Shown here in pieces: positions 1-12,636 of a stretch of DNA of 64,000 nucleotides; the first letter of the stretch is position 1; every line of letters starts with the position of its first letter. The translations under genes and the position numbers were made by a program. Source of the stretch: Marinobacter sp. F4206 (lineage in GTDB: Bacteria; Pseudomonadota; Gammaproteobacteria; Pseudomonadales; Oleiphilaceae); contig NZ_JAHXKI010000006.1 of the NCBI RefSeq assembly GCF_019392195.1, positions 1-64,000 on the forward strand, in the 5' to 3' direction. The notes beneath the pieces are model-generated. The model was not told where the DNA came from and did no database searches. It saw nothing but the letters and a program-made list of their open reading frames with translations.

Positions 1-1127
<1,127 letters not shown>

Positions 1128-1177
1128 GGCTTCCCTGTTGTTAGACCTGACCCTCTCCGAGCCACCAGTAACGGGCT

Positions 1178-2272
1178 TTAACCAGAACGGCAGAACCCGG
1201 CAAGAGTTGCAGCAAGGTTGTCGGCCGTCGCATCGCTCGTTACGACGGCATGACCAATGCCATCGAGAAGCACAAGGCGCAGCTTGCCATCAACGTTCTT
1301 CTTGTCCACCGCCATCAGCTCCATAAAATCACCCGGCGCCATACCCTCTGGTGGCAATTCGGGGAGGCCCGCACGGCGAATCAGAGCTGCTGCCCTGTCA
1401 CACTGTTCGCGACTGATCATCCCTTCACGAGCCGAGAGGTCGGCAGCCATGATCATCCCGGTCCCTACGGCCTCGCCATGCAGCCAGTTGCCATAGCCGG
1501 CATAGGTTTCGATTGCATGACCAAAGGTATGACCCAGATTCAATATCGCCCGAAGCCCACCCTCACGCTCGTCACGGGCCACCACGTCCGCTTTGCAGAC
1601 GCAGGAACGGTAAATGGCCTCCGCAAGTGCGGACGCTTCTACTGCCACAAGCCGGTCCATCTCCGTTTCAAGCCAGCCCAGGAACCCGATATCTCGAATC
1701 AGCCCATACTTGATCACTTCGGCAAGACCGGCCGATACTTCCCTGGCCGGAAGCGTAGTGAGACTGTCGGTATCGATTAAAACAGCCTCAGGCTGGTGAA
1801 ACGCACCCACCATGTTTTTCCCAAGCGGGTGATTGATGCCGGTCTTGCCTCCCACTGACGAGTCCACCTGGGACAGCAGCGTCGTTGGAATCTGAATAAA
1901 GGGCACCCCCCTTTGGTAACAGGCCGACGCAAAACCGGTCATGTCTCCGACCACACCTCCGCCCAGCGCGACGAGGGTGGTTTTCCGGGTATGCCTGTTC
2001 TCGAGCAAACCGTCAAAGATCTTGTTGAGGGTTTGCCAATCCTTGTATTTTTCACCATCCGGCAATACCACCGTGTCGATTGCCTTTCCAGGAAAGCAGG
2101 CAAGGGCGCGTTTGAGATAGAGTGGCGCCACGGTCTCGTTGGTGACGATCATCACCTGGGAGCCGGTCACGAAGGACGAAAGATCATAACTGCCGAGAAG
2201 CCCGTGACCGATGATAATCGGATAACTGCGCTCACCGAGCTCTACAGTAAGCTCATGAAGTACCTTAGACAT
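1178..2272 (-). CDS. aroB: 3-dehydroquinate synthase
   Basis: The 364-residue cytoplasmic enzyme converts DAHP to 3-dehydroquinate, the second step of the shikimate pathway. It uses NAD and a divalent metal. The family glycine-rich NAD segment [11 protein letters not shown] lies near residue 105, the [16 protein letters not shown] substrate loop follows, and the metal-ligand motif GHTFGHAIE is present. Length is normal for the family. Its ATG lies inside the end of aroK (8-bp overlap), so the two are probably translationally coupled. The same aroK-aroB-damX order is common in gammaproteobacteria. Confidence 0.97.
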   Translation of the reverse strand: MSKVLHELTVELGERSYPIIIGHGLLGSYDLSSFVTGSQVMIVTNETVAPLYLKRALACFPGKAIDTVVLPDGEKYKDWQTLNKIFDGLLENRHTRKTTLVALGGGVVGDMTGFASACYQRGVPFIQIPTTLLSQVDSSVGGKTGINHPLGKNMVGAFHQPEAVLIDTDSLTTLPAREVSAGLAEVIKYGLIRDIGFLGWLETEMDRLVAVEASALAEAIYRSCVCKADVVARDEREGGLRAILNLGHTFGHAIETYAGYGNWLHGEAVGTGMIMAADLSAREGMISREQCDRAAALIRRAGLPELPPEGMAPGDFMELMAVDKKNVDGKLRLVLLDGIGHAVVTSDATADNLAATLAGFCRSG

Positions 2273-2831
2273 GATTCCGTCCTTCCTTGCGTACTTGCCT
2301 CTTGTGGCGAGGGGTTCGGGGATTCATTCTGTTGACAAGCTGCCGGACGACGAGCCGTGGGCTTTTCCGATCCGTGTGCATCGTGATGTCTGCAAGTTCT
2401 GAATACAAAGGGTCCCGGATCGAAAACAGCTTACGCAGCACCGCCTCAGGATCATCATTCTGCAGTAACGGGCGGTTGCGGTCTTTTCGGGTGCGTTCGA
2501 CCTGCTGTTCGATTGAGGTCTTGAGATAAACCACGACCGCATCCTGCTTGAGCAACCGGTGATTTTCCGGCCGCATCACTGCACCACCGCCAGTCGCGAG
2601 CACCGTTTTCGGCTCGGAAGAAAGCTCTTCCAGCATCGCAGTTTCACGTTGCCGAAAGCCTTCTTCCCCCTCCACATCAAAAATCCACGGAATGTTTGCG
2701 CCACAACGCTCCTCAATGATGCGATCAGAGTCCAAAAAACGATAGCCCAGCTCTTTGGCAAGCATCCGGCCAATCGTACTCTTTCCGGCTCCCATGGGGC
2801 CGACCAGGACAACGCGTTTGGGCAAAGACAT
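2265..2831 (-). CDS. aroK: shikimate kinase
   Basis: Phosphorylates shikimate with ATP to give shikimate 3-phosphate. The 188-residue protein opens with a P-loop GPMGAGKST at residues 11-19, has the DSD shikimate-binding motif near residue 36, the GGGAV motif near 81, and the Arg-rich lid ([11 protein letters not shown]). It is slightly longer than typical (about 172) because of a basic C-terminal tail that overlaps aroB. A terminator separates it from pilQ, so it likely has its own promoter in the 2832-2922 gap. Confidence 0.97.
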   Translation of the reverse strand: MSLPKRVVLVGPMGAGKSTIGRMLAKELGYRFLDSDRIIEERCGANIPWIFDVEGEEGFRQRETAMLEELSSEPKTVLATGGGAVMRPENHRLLKQDAVVVYLKTSIEQQVERTRKDRNRPLLQNDDPEAVLRKLFSIRDPLYSELADITMHTDRKSPRLVVRQLVNRMNPRTPRHKRQVRKEGRNHV

Positions 2832-2922
2832 AACTTCCGCTCGATTGTGTTCAGGCGGGTGAGAATATCACAGCGCCACTGATTCCATAAATTTCACTGG
2901 CGCTATACCGACTGAGGGACAC

Positions 2923-2956
2923 AAAAAAGCCGCCGGTGTTAAGCGGCGGCTTTTTT
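2923..2956. terminator. Bidirectional intrinsic terminator between pilQ and aroK
   Basis: A GC stem (2929-2935 pairing with 2944-2950, 8-nt loop) is flanked by six A on the left and six T on the right, so it can terminate on both strands. In the direction of local transcription it ends the pilMNOPQ message just past the pilQ stop. Confidence 0.9.
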
Positions 2957-2968
2957 GTCAGCGCTGAA

Positions 2969-5086
2969 TCACTGAATCAGGTCGTTCTTGATGATCTTGG
3001 GAGTGATGAAGATCAACAACTCACTGCGCTCATCAATGTGCTCTGTACGCTTGAAGAGACGACCAAGGTAAGGAATATCACCAAGGAACGGGGTCTTCGT
3101 GGTCTGGGTAGCGACCTCGGACTGGAAAATACCGCCCAACACGACCGTCTCGCCATTGCCAACCAGCACTTGCGTTGTCACTTCGTTCGTGTTGATGGAA
3201 GGAATACCGGCCGTTACCTCACCGCGAGAATCCTGATTCACCACCAGATCCATAATAATCTTGTCATCCGGAGTGATTTGCGGCGTCACTTCCAGTGACA
3301 GCACGGCTTCCTTGAAGGAAACAGAGGTTGCACCGCTGGAAGAAGCCTCCTGGTAAGGAATTTCTTCACCGGACTTGATGGATGCCGTTTGACGGTCTGC
3401 GGTCACAACCCGCGGCTGCGATACCACTTCCGCCTGACCATCGCTTTCCAGAGCTGACAGTTCGAGATCCACCAGGAAATCGTCGCTGCCCCAGCCGATG
3501 GCGAATGAGGACGCACCTTCGCCGGTTACACCCAGATCGACCGCCAGTGCGCCCGGGAAGGTGATGGTATTGTTGGTACCCCCGGCAGCCTGACGAGCTT
3601 CTTCAACGGCCCCTTGCGAACCGCCAACAGAAAACACGTTATCACCACTTACGTTATAGGCCGCACCACCCCAACGGATACCGAGGTCTTCCGCGACGTT
3701 GGTCTGGGCGCGCACGATTCGGGCCTCAATGGAGACCTGGCGCACGGGTACATCCCAAGTGGAGACCAGGCGACGGATCTCTTCAAGCTTTTCCGTGGTT
3801 TCGCGCACACTGATGGTATTGGTGCGAACGTCGGAGGAGACGAAGCCGCGGTCCGAGATCAACTCTTTATCGGCCTCGATCAAAGCAACAACGTCGGCGG
3901 CCTTGGCGTAATTCACCTGGATGATATCCAGGCGCACCGGCGCAAGTTCAGCAATCTGCTTGGTGGTCTCGAGTTCAAGTTTCTCGCGAGCAGCAATTTC
4001 GTCCGCTGGCGCAACCAGCAGCACGTTACCGATCTGACGCTTGTCCAGCCCCTTGGTCTTGAGAATAAGATCAAGCGCCTGGTCCCAGGGCACATTTTGC
4101 AGGCGAAGGGTGATGCTTCCACCCACTGTATCACTGGCCACCAGATTCAGGCCGGTGAAGTCGGCAATCAACTGCAGAACCGACCGGACCTCGATGTCCT
4201 GGAAGTTCAGGGAAAGCTTATCGCCGGTGTACGGGAACTTCTCCTCTCGACGCGCCTCGGCTTCCTGCTCGGTCAGCTTCTCGACGCTCACCGTGAACTG
4301 ACTGCCGGACTGATACGCGATGTAGTCGTAATTACCCTCGGGGCGAATCTCGACAACGGCATTACCATCCTGCACAAAGGTATCGATGCGATTAACCGGG
4401 GTTGCGAAATCGGTTACATCGAGACGGCGACGGAGGTTCTCCGGAACCGCCACACCGGACATGGTCAGGCGAATTTTGCCACCAAGTTCAGACAGATCAA
4501 CGGGCGTGCTCTCGCTACCGAGATCCACGACCACTCGACCCTCGCCATCCTTACCTCGACGGAAATCGACGCCCGCCAACGTGTCCGGGCGAGTAGACCT
4601 TGAAGGCTGCGCGGAAGTCGTTCCAGTAGACTGCATAGTCTGCTGCACACTTCCCTCACCGCCAATGGTCATAACCAGGGAGTTACCAGAGCGAACTGTG
4701 TCGTAAGGCACAAGCTCAACCAGGTTGAAGATCAGTCGCGTCCGATCCTTGGTCTCAACGACGGTCATGCTCTGCGCGTTACCAGACCCCAGCGGCATGC
4801 TGCGACTGTCCAGGCCGCTGGTGGTGTCACTGAGATCAACGGCAATCCGGGCTGGACGCTCGATGGTATACCCCGTTGGTTCCGGCGGCTGGCCATCGAA
4901 GGCAAGCGTCACTTCCAGGCGATCTCCCGGTAGCGACGAAAATGACACGTCTTCCAGCGTGACCGCATTGGCCAGGCCGGACAACAACCCAAAAGCAATC
5001 ACGCCGACGTATACATTGAGTTTCTTAAACATCGCTAGCCTCGACCCCAAACTTTTTTGTTCGTGCATGTTTCTTTCATTCTTCAT
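2969..5086 (-). CDS. pilQ: Type IV pilus secretin PilQ
   Basis: Outer-membrane ring through which the type IV pilus emerges. The 705-residue precursor starts at ATG 5086, because AAGGAG sits seven bases upstream. A signal peptide follows a charged stretch and ends near residue 41 (GLANA). Two AMIN-like peptidoglycan-binding segments lie at about 45-140 and 170-270, an STN domain at about 290-360, a NolW/N1 domain at about 390-450, and the secretin core at about 520-700 with the typical VVLGGIF and PFLGDIPYLGRLF motifs. It is last in the pilMNOPQ operon. Its ribosome-binding site overlaps the pilP stop codon (TAAGGAG). Confidence 0.97.
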   Translation of the reverse strand: MKNERNMHEQKSLGSRLAMFKKLNVYVGVIAFGLLSGLANAVTLEDVSFSSLPGDRLEVTLAFDGQPPEPTGYTIERPARIAVDLSDTTSGLDSRSMPLGSGNAQSMTVVETKDRTRLIFNLVELVPYDTVRSGNSLVMTIGGEGSVQQTMQSTGTTSAQPSRSTRPDTLAGVDFRRGKDGEGRVVVDLGSESTPVDLSELGGKIRLTMSGVAVPENLRRRLDVTDFATPVNRIDTFVQDGNAVVEIRPEGNYDYIAYQSGSQFTVSVEKLTEQEAEARREEKFPYTGDKLSLNFQDIEVRSVLQLIADFTGLNLVASDTVGGSITLRLQNVPWDQALDLILKTKGLDKRQIGNVLLVAPADEIAAREKLELETTKQIAELAPVRLDIIQVNYAKAADVVALIEADKELISDRGFVSSDVRTNTISVRETTEKLEEIRRLVSTWDVPVRQVSIEARIVRAQTNVAEDLGIRWGGAAYNVSGDNVFSVGGSQGAVEEARQAAGGTNNTITFPGALAVDLGVTGEGASSFAIGWGSDDFLVDLELSALESDGQAEVVSQPRVVTADRQTASIKSGEEIPYQEASSSGATSVSFKEAVLSLEVTPQITPDDKIIMDLVVNQDSRGEVTAGIPSINTNEVTTQVLVGNGETVVLGGIFQSEVATQTTKTPFLGDIPYLGRLFKRTEHIDERSELLIFITPKIIKNDLIQ

Positions 5087-5097
5087 ACTGCCGCTCC

Positions 5098-5652
5098 TTA
5101 GCCTTCTTCCTCGTTCAGTGTCAGGGAGCGCGGACGCTCAACCCATCCACCCCGGCCATTCGGAACGATCTCAATCAGTTCTATGCGGGTTTCATTCACG
5201 CCGACAATCCGGCCGTAATTTTGCCCCATATAGTTACCGGTACGAACCCGGTGTATACCGCCGGCCCCATCCTGGATCAGTGCAAACAGGTTACCGGACG
5301 TACCCTGCAGCGTTCCCACCATATCCAGCTCTTTCAGATCGAAGTTTTCAAGAACCTCTCGAGGCCTGTCCAGGTTCGGCTCCACGTCACTCACCGGCTG
5401 CTCGTCAACCATGGTGAGCTGAACGTCGACAGGTGGCTCGAACGGCGCCCGACGATCGGCGGCCGAATAGCTGAACGCTTCATAGGCCTTGAACTCCGGT
5501 AACGGCTCGACGTGACCTCGAGGCCGGTCCCGCGTATCCGCCATGAACTTGTCGAGATCCGAGAAACCACTGCCCTGGGAACAGGCTGTCAGTAGAGATA
5601 CCAGACACACACTCAGCCAGGCCTTTCCCGCATGCTTTGCTGCCATGCTCAT
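5098..5652 (-). CDS. pilP: Type IV pilus lipoprotein PilP
   Basis: Inner-membrane lipoprotein linking the PilM/N/O platform to the PilQ secretin. The 184-residue sequence has a lipobox LTAC with the lipidated Cys at residue 24. A flexible Pro-rich linker follows, then a small beta-domain with the pattern DLKELDMVGTL and a GNYMGQNYGRIV segment typical of PilP. The ATG overlaps the pilO stop by 4 bp, indicating coupling. Confidence 0.95.
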   Translation of the reverse strand: MSMAAKHAGKAWLSVCLVSLLTACSQGSGFSDLDKFMADTRDRPRGHVEPLPEFKAYEAFSYSAADRRAPFEPPVDVQLTMVDEQPVSDVEPNLDRPREVLENFDLKELDMVGTLQGTSGNLFALIQDGAGGIHRVRTGNYMGQNYGRIVGVNETRIELIEIVPNGRGGWVERPRSLTLNEEEG

Positions 5653-6260
5653 TCTCCAGCCCGGTAGCGGTAGGTACGGGCAAGAACTTGCATATCAAGC
5701 TGCTCTCCGTCTCCGCCAGTTGGTTTAATGGTTAAGTCGTGCAGCGTCACGATCCGCGGAAGGCTTGCGACACTGCTCACGAAGGATGCCAGCTCGTGAT
5801 AGGAACCGGACACCCGGATATTAATTGGAAGCTCGGCATAGAAATCGCGCTGCTGCTCAGGCTGGAGCTTCACCTCACGCAATGAAAGACCGCTACCCAG
5901 AGCGGTATTGGTAATATCTTCCAACAGGCCGGGAACTTCCGTCTCACTGGGCAGCTGACGCACCAGAGCCCCGAACGTTTCCTCCATTTCAGCCATCTGC
6001 GCCTTGAAGACGTCAAGGTTAGCGACCCGATAGGCCTTCTCCTCGTATTTCTTGCGCAAATCCTGTTCAGTCTTCTCCACCCGATCCAGCTGGATGTACT
6101 GATCCTTGATAAAGAACCAGTAACCACCACCAATAATCAGACCGAAAATGATGAGTACGACAATGGCTTTGACCGGTGCCGGCCAGATCCCTGCGTTGTT
6201 GACATCCAGATCATTGATGTCGAATTCATTCAGGCTTTTGAGAGAGTCCGCGAGGCTCAT
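5649..6260 (-). CDS. pilO: Type IV pilus alignment protein PilO
   Basis: Bitopic inner-membrane protein that pairs with PilN. The 203 residues show a short cytoplasmic N-terminus, one membrane segment at about 30-51, a heptad-like coiled coil at about 55-110, and a C-terminal ferredoxin-like periplasmic domain. Its ATG overlaps the pilN stop by one base (TAATG). Confidence 0.95.
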   Translation of the reverse strand: MSLADSLKSLNEFDINDLDVNNAGIWPAPVKAIVVLIIFGLIIGGGYWFFIKDQYIQLDRVEKTEQDLRKKYEEKAYRVANLDVFKAQMAEMEETFGALVRQLPSETEVPGLLEDITNTALGSGLSLREVKLQPEQQRDFYAELPINIRVSGSYHELASFVSSVASLPRIVTLHDLTIKPTGGDGEQLDMQVLARTYRYRAGE

Positions 6261-6822
6261 TACTTATCCTCCCCTTCGGGCTCGGGCGTTTTCTGTTGCA
6301 CCGACAGGTTGAACTGGCTGTATCCGGCACGACGGTTGTCGGCTTCCGATACGTTGGAAAGGCTCGGATCGGCAAACCAGTCAGACTCCTCGAACTGACG
6401 CATCAGTGTAGAGATTCTGCTGTTGGACTCCGCCATGCCGACGATGGATACCCGGTCCCCCGATTTCTTGAGATCCGTGTAGAACAGACCGTCTGGCAAT
6501 GTACGAACCAGCTCATCGAACACTCGTACGATCACCGGCCGCTTGCCCTGCAGATCCTGAATCACTTTCATGCGGGCCAGCAGCTCATCGCGCTTGCGCT
6601 TGAGGCTTTCGATTTCCCGAATCTGTTCATCCAGTTTCTTGGTGGCGGTCTCGATGTAGGCATTCCGCGACTGCTGATAGGCAATGCGACTGTCCATATC
6701 AGTCTTCCAGAGGAATACCAGGCCGGCCGCGATAATCGCCGCACCCAAGATCATGACTACAAACTGTTTCTGCTTTTCTGCCCGGAGCTCTTCGCGCCAG
6801 GGCCTAAGGTTGATATTCGCCA

Positions 6823-6823
<1 letters not shown>
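6260..6823 (-). CDS. pilN: Type IV pilus assembly protein PilN
   Basis: The 187-residue inner-membrane partner of PilO begins with the conserved NINLRPWRE motif, which binds PilM in the cytoplasm. A membrane segment at about 22-41, a coiled coil at about 55-95 and a periplasmic domain follow. The start overlaps the pilM stop by one base (TGATG). Confidence 0.95.
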
Positions 6824-7920
<1,097 letters not shown>

Positions 7921-8082
7921 TTAAGTTACTTATGTGTTTTTTATTTAAGAGAATTTCTTCAGATTTCCGTCTACAATGCCCTTTCTTCTTTAATTGAGAA
8001 GCATTGCAGCGGTGAAGCGACTCATCCTTCCTAAAGCAATTTCTCAAATGATAGACCTATATCCAACAGTTGTCAGAAAAAA

Positions 8083-10581
8083 ATGTCTCATTTGTTGCGC
8101 ACATCTCGCCTTTTTGCATGGTTCTTTCTCACCGGACTGAGCGTCACTGTAATCGTCACCTCAGGATTCTATCTTTATCTTCGCCCCGGACTTCCACCGG
8201 TGGAGCAACTGCTCGATATCAAGTTGCAGACGCCTCTTCGGGTGTATAGCAAAGACAGCAGATTAATAGCAGAATTCGGTGAAAAGAGAAGGGCACCGAT
8301 CACAATCGAACAGATCCCAACAATTCAGTTACAAGCCTTTTTGGCGGCTGAAGACGCGCGCTTCTATGAACACTTCGGGGTCGACATCAAAGGCCTGGCG
8401 CGGGCTGCAATCGAACTGATCTCCACCGGCTCAATCCAGTCCGGCGGCAGCACCATCACAATGCAGGTTGCAAAAAATTACTTTTTGTCACGCGATAGGA
8501 CCTTTATACGGAAGTTCAACGAGATACTTCTGGCTCTTCAGATAGAGCGTGAACTCGACAAAAACCGCATTCTGGAGCTCTACCTCAACAAGATCTACCT
8601 GGGGAATCGCGCCTACGGAATCGCAGCTGCTTCGCAGGTGTACTACAACAAGCCCGTTGTCGAACTCTCACTGGCTCAAATGGCAATGCTTGCCGGCCTG
8701 CCCAAGGCTCCATCGGCATTCAACCCGCTTGCCAACCCCGACCGGGCACTCATCCGGAGAAACTGGATCCTGGGCCGGATGCGAGACCTCAACTACATCA
8801 CCAATGACGCCTACGATCTTGCCGTCACCGCGCCACTGACCGCCGGGTACAACGCAACGGATGTCGAAGTGGATGCCGACTATGTGGCGGAAATGGCACG
8901 CTCTGCCATTGTCCAGCGTTTCGGCGATGGCGCCTATACCGACGGATACACGGTGACCCTCACCGTGGACAGCCTCAAGCAACAGACGGCTACAGATGCG
9001 CTCCGGGACGGACTGGAGGCCTACGATCGCCGGCATGGTTTTAGGGGACCGATCGGACAGATCGACCAGGAAACCCTCGAAGAGAGCACACCCTCTGATC
9101 TCGTACTCAACTACCCCAGGGTCGCATCACTCATCCCGGCACTGGTAACCGGCATCAAGGACGAAACTCTGAGCGTGCAGGTTCATGCCCGGGGCATCGG
9201 CGATGCGGTGATGCCCTTTGACACCATGACCTGGGCACGGCGATACAAGACGGAAGACCTCCGAGGACCCGAACCGGAAAAGCCGTCGGACGTTCTCGCC
9301 GTTGGCGATGTCGTTTATGTTCACAATAATGAGAAAGCACCCGGCGGGGAGGGATCGGAAACGCTGCCGACCGTTGCTCTCGCACAAGTACCCCGCGCTG
9401 AAGGCGCGCTTATCTCGCTGGACACTGACACGGGAGCGATTCAGGCGCTCGCGGGCGGCTACAGTTTCCGGCAAAGCAAGTACAATCGTGCAATCCAGGC
9501 CAAACGGCAGCCAGGTTCGACATTCAAGCCCTTCCTGTACCTGAACGCCCTGGAAAACGGGATAACGCCGGCGACCATATATAACGATGCGCCGATCGTG
9601 TTTGACGACTCCGAGCTGGAAACCGCCTGGCGCCCACAGAACTCATCCGGCCAGTTCTATGGCCCCACCCGACTCCGCGAAGCCCTTTACCGGTCCCGGA
9701 ACATCGTTTCCATCCGGCTACTCAGGGATGTCGGCATCCAGAAGACGCTGGACTACCTGGAACAACTGAAGATCCCGGTAGACAACATGCCGGACAACCT
9801 CTCGCTGTCTCTCGGAAGCGGCCAACTGACCCCAATGGAACTGGCCAGAGGCCTCGCCGTTATTGCGAACGGTGGCTACGACGTCCAGCCATACCTCATT
9901 GAGCGCATTGAGGATGTCAACGGCGAAACTGTCTACCAGGCACCAGACACCATACTCTGCGACCAGAACTGCGACGAGACAGCGGAATCGACAGCGCCAA
10001 CACCTGTCGAATCACTCAATGCAGATGCCGAGTCTGAGCAGAAAAACAAACCCGCCGCCAACGAGTCGACGCCGGAAGTTCGAGTGATGCGACGCCTGGC
10101 GGATGAACGCTCGGTATACATCCTTCACTCCATGATGCGGGACGTTATCCGCCTCGGCACAGGACGACGGGCGCTAGCCCTCGGGCGTACCGATATAGCC
10201 GGCAAAACCGGCACGACCAACGAACAGAAAGACACGTGGTTTGCGGGTTTCAACCATGAAATCGCCACCACGACCTGGGTTGGCTTTGATCAGCCTGCCC
10301 CGCTGGGACGACGGGAGTTCGGCGCCAGCACTGCCCTGCCGATCTGGATCGACTACATGGAAGTCGCACTTAAGGGGACGCCACCGGCCACGATGCCGCG
10401 CCCCAACGGAATTGTGAACATACGGATCAATCCGGAAACCGGCAAGCGCGCACGGCCGGGAGAAGATGGTGTCTTTGAGGTCTTCAAGGAGGAAGAAGCT
10501 CCGGCCCCGCTCGCTGCAGAGGATGAGGACGACCGCAACGGCAACGGTAATGGCGACGGCCTCTCACGCCAGATATTCTGA
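8083..10581 (+). CDS. mrcA: Penicillin-binding protein 1A (bifunctional transglycosylase/transpeptidase)
   Basis: Class A PBP that polymerises and cross-links peptidoglycan in the periplasm. It has 832 residues: one N-terminal membrane anchor (about 10-30), a GT51 glycosyltransferase domain (about 55-235, with EDARFYEHFGVD and GGSTITMQ motifs), an OB-like insert, and a transpeptidase with STFK (nucleophile Ser479, Lys482), SRN near 545 and KTGTT at 708-712. The C-terminus ends in a low-complexity acidic, Gly-Asn-rich tail. Divergence from pilM is the usual arrangement in Pseudomonas relatives, where the gene is called ponA. Confidence 0.96.
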   Translation: MSHLLRTSRLFAWFFLTGLSVTVIVTSGFYLYLRPGLPPVEQLLDIKLQTPLRVYSKDSRLIAEFGEKRRAPITIEQIPTIQLQAFLAAEDARFYEHFGVDIKGLARAAIELISTGSIQSGGSTITMQVAKNYFLSRDRTFIRKFNEILLALQIERELDKNRILELYLNKIYLGNRAYGIAAASQVYYNKPVVELSLAQMAMLAGLPKAPSAFNPLANPDRALIRRNWILGRMRDLNYITNDAYDLAVTAPLTAGYNATDVEVDADYVAEMARSAIVQRFGDGAYTDGYTVTLTVDSLKQQTATDALRDGLEAYDRRHGFRGPIGQIDQETLEESTPSDLVLNYPRVASLIPALVTGIKDETLSVQVHARGIGDAVMPFDTMTWARRYKTEDLRGPEPEKPSDVLAVGDVVYVHNNEKAPGGEGSETLPTVALAQVPRAEGALISLDTDTGAIQALAGGYSFRQSKYNRAIQAKRQPGSTFKPFLYLNALENGITPATIYNDAPIVFDDSELETAWRPQNSSGQFYGPTRLREALYRSRNIVSIRLLRDVGIQKTLDYLEQLKIPVDNMPDNLSLSLGSGQLTPMELARGLAVIANGGYDVQPYLIERIEDVNGETVYQAPDTILCDQNCDETAESTAPTPVESLNADAESEQKNKPAANESTPEVRVMRRLADERSVYILHSMMRDVIRLGTGRRALALGRTDIAGKTGTTNEQKDTWFAGFNHEIATTTWVGFDQPAPLGRREFGASTALPIWIDYMEVALKGTPPATMPRPNGIVNIRINPETGKRARPGEDGVFEVFKEEEAPAPLAAEDEDDRNGNGNGDGLSRQIF

Positions 10582-10617
10582 ACCTTTGGCGCGCGATAGA
10601 ATATTGAAGACGGACAC

Positions 10618-10650
10618 AAAAAAACCGGCGGGATCACCGCCGGTTTTTTT
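10618..10650. terminator. Bidirectional intrinsic terminator between PBP1A gene and malic enzyme gene
   Basis: A stem of CCGGCGG (10625-10631) and CCGCCGG (10637-10643) with a 5-nt loop has seven A on its left and seven T on its right. It serves both convergent genes. Confidence 0.9.
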
Positions 10651-10666
10651 ATACCTTGAACGACGC

Positions 10667-11932
10667 TTAGATAATGTCGTCCATGGACTTCAGCGGATAG
10701 TGCGCCGGATAGGGGTTACGGGCAACCCCGGAATCCACCGCTGCGCGAGCAACCGCCGCAGGCACCACTTCCAACAGACGAACGTCCATCGGCTTGGGAA
10801 TGATGTACTCCTTGCCGAACTCGAAGCTCTCCACCCCGTACGCCTCGCAGATTTCCTGAGGCACTGGCTCTTTGGCCAACTCGCGAATGGCGTTTACCGC
10901 CGCCACCTTCATCTCTTCATTGATCGCAGTAGCACGAACATCCAGCGCACCCCGGAAGATGAACGGGAAGCCGAGTACGTTGTTTACCTGGTTCGGATAG
11001 TCGGAACGGCCGGTCGCCATAATGAGGTCATCACGGGTGGCCAGCGCCACTTCCGGACTGATCTCCGGATCCGGGTTTGAACAGGCAAACACGATCGGGT
11101 TCGGAGCCATCTTTTTGAGCTGGTCTGCAGTCAGCAGATCCGGACCCGACAGCCCGAGGAATACATCCGCGCCATCAATCGCGTCATCCAGGGTGCGCCT
11201 GTCGGTATCATTGGCGAACATCGCCTTGTACTGGTTCAGATCATCACGACCAGAGTGGATCACACCCTTACGGTCGAGCATGAAGATGTTTTCAGAGCGA
11301 ATACCGCAGCTGATCAGCAACTTCATGCAAGCGATAGCTGCCGCGCCTGCACCAAGGCAAACAACTTTCGCTTCTTCAATTTTTTTGCCCTGCAGCTCAA
11401 GGGCATTGATCATACCGGCTGCAGTTACGATGGCGGTGCCGTGCTGGTCATCGTGGAAGATGGGCACATTGCACTTTTCAATCAGCGCACGCTCAACCTC
11501 AAAGCATTCCGGTGCCTTGATGTCTTCCAGGTTGATACCACCAAAGGTATCAGCAATACGCTCGACCGTTTCAATAAACGCCTGCGGGCTTTCGGAATTG
11601 ACTTCGATATCGAAGACATCAATTCCGGCAAAGCGCTTGAACAGTACGCCCTTGCCTTCCATAACCGGCTTGCTTGCCAGCGGACCCAGGTTGCCCAGAC
11701 CAAGAATCGCGGAACCGTCAGAGATTACAGCTACCAGGTTGCCCTTGGCAGTGTACTTGTATGCGTTCTCCGGGTCCTTTGCGATCTCGCGGACCGGTTC
11801 TGCAACCCCGGGGCTATACGCCAGAGAGAGATCGCGGGAGGTCTTGGTCGGCTTGGTGATTTCAACACTCAGCTTACCAGGCCGCGGCTTGGCGTGATAT
11901 TCAAGGGCTGCTTCTTTCAGATCTTGAGACAT
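10667..11932 (-). CDS. NAD(P)-dependent malic enzyme (short form)
   Basis: Oxidative decarboxylation of malate to pyruvate. The 421-residue protein has the malic N-terminal domain with SLAYSPGVAEPV, the catalytic Lys region YTAKGNLVAVISDG, metal-binding FEVERALIEK and FHDDQHGTA, and the Rossmann motif GAGAAAIACMKLL. It stops where MaeB-type enzymes carry a phosphotransacetylase domain, so it is the short (about 420-residue) bacterial form. I use the internal ATG at 11932 (start MSQDLKEAAL); an in-frame ATG at 11980 would add 16 residues not typical of the family. Cofactor preference cannot be told. Confidence 0.93.
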   Translation of the reverse strand: MSQDLKEAALEYHAKPRPGKLSVEITKPTKTSRDLSLAYSPGVAEPVREIAKDPENAYKYTAKGNLVAVISDGSAILGLGNLGPLASKPVMEGKGVLFKRFAGIDVFDIEVNSESPQAFIETVERIADTFGGINLEDIKAPECFEVERALIEKCNVPIFHDDQHGTAIVTAAGMINALELQGKKIEEAKVVCLGAGAAAIACMKLLISCGIRSENIFMLDRKGVIHSGRDDLNQYKAMFANDTDRRTLDDAIDGADVFLGLSGPDLLTADQLKKMAPNPIVFACSNPDPEISPEVALATRDDLIMATGRSDYPNQVNNVLGFPFIFRGALDVRATAINEEMKVAAVNAIRELAKEPVPQEICEAYGVESFEFGKEYIIPKPMDVRLLEVVPAAVARAAVDSGVARNPYPAHYPLKSMDDII

Positions 11933-12111
11933 TGCCACTGTTCCGTTTGTCACGTTTAAAGGTAATGAACCGCAAAGCACTGCTCAGCGGAGCGCGCCAT
12001 TATGGCGCGACGGCCCCCAAACGACAAGTGGCAGCCGGCCATTTTGTGAACAGTCAATAGTGCAAATTGCGTATGTATCATTTGGCGATAAATATGATTT
12101 CCGGCACAAAA

Positions 12112-12131
12112 AAAGCGCCCGAAGGCGCTTT
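12112..12131 (-). terminator. Intrinsic terminator downstream of rpmE
   Basis: AAAGCGCC (12112-12119) pairs with GGCGCTTT (12124-12131) around a 4-nt loop. An A-tract on the left of the stem becomes a U-tract in the minus-strand transcript, right after the L31 stop codon. Confidence 0.85.
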
Positions 12132-12148
12132 CTTTCCGACCATAGCGA

Positions 12149-12373
12149 TCAGTCTTTCTTGCCACCAGCGATGCGGCCACCGAAACGCTTCTGGAAACGG
12201 TCGATACGACCACCGGTATCCATAACCTTCTGCTTGCCCGTGTAGAACGGGTGGCACTGGGAACAAACATCCAGCTGCAGGTCATGTCCGATTGTGGAAC
12301 GGGTCTTGATTACGTTGCCGCAAGAGCAGGTCGCGGTGACGTCTTCGTACTTGGGATGGATACCTTCTTTCAT
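12149..12373 (-). CDS. rpmE: 50S ribosomal protein L31 (zinc-binding C+ form)
   Basis: The 74-residue protein has the four-cysteine zinc site C16, C18, C37 and C40 (CSC and CSQC). That marks the C+ paralogue rather than the zinc-free YkgM/RpmE2 form made under zinc starvation. It starts with [11 protein letters not shown], typical of L31, behind a GAGG ribosome-binding site. It is monocistronic and divergent from priA. Confidence 0.97.
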   Translation of the reverse strand: MKEGIHPKYEDVTATCSCGNVIKTRSTIGHDLQLDVCSQCHPFYTGKQKVMDTGGRIDRFQKRFGGRIAGGKKD

Positions 12374-12636
12374 GGCGAACCTCGTTAGGTCATGCCGCTA
12401 CATGGTCACGGGGCTTTCGACTGCCCGGGTGCCAGGCACCGCATGTTTGAATCAATTGAGAAGACGGGGCACAATCATGCCCTGCCGGAAACAGACCGCG
12501 AATCTTACTTGCAAATCCGACAACAGGCAAGCACCGCGGGGATTTCCGCCCCTCCTGCACCAGCAACGGCCACGCAAAGCTGGGCATATAAAGGATACGC
12601 AAATACCGTGACCCCCGACCCTCACTGGAGCAATCT

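Noticed and set aside
3614..4603. A 329-codon open frame antisense to pilQ
   Set aside because: It lies entirely inside pilQ on the other strand, lacks family motifs and is a usual shadow frame in high-GC DNA.
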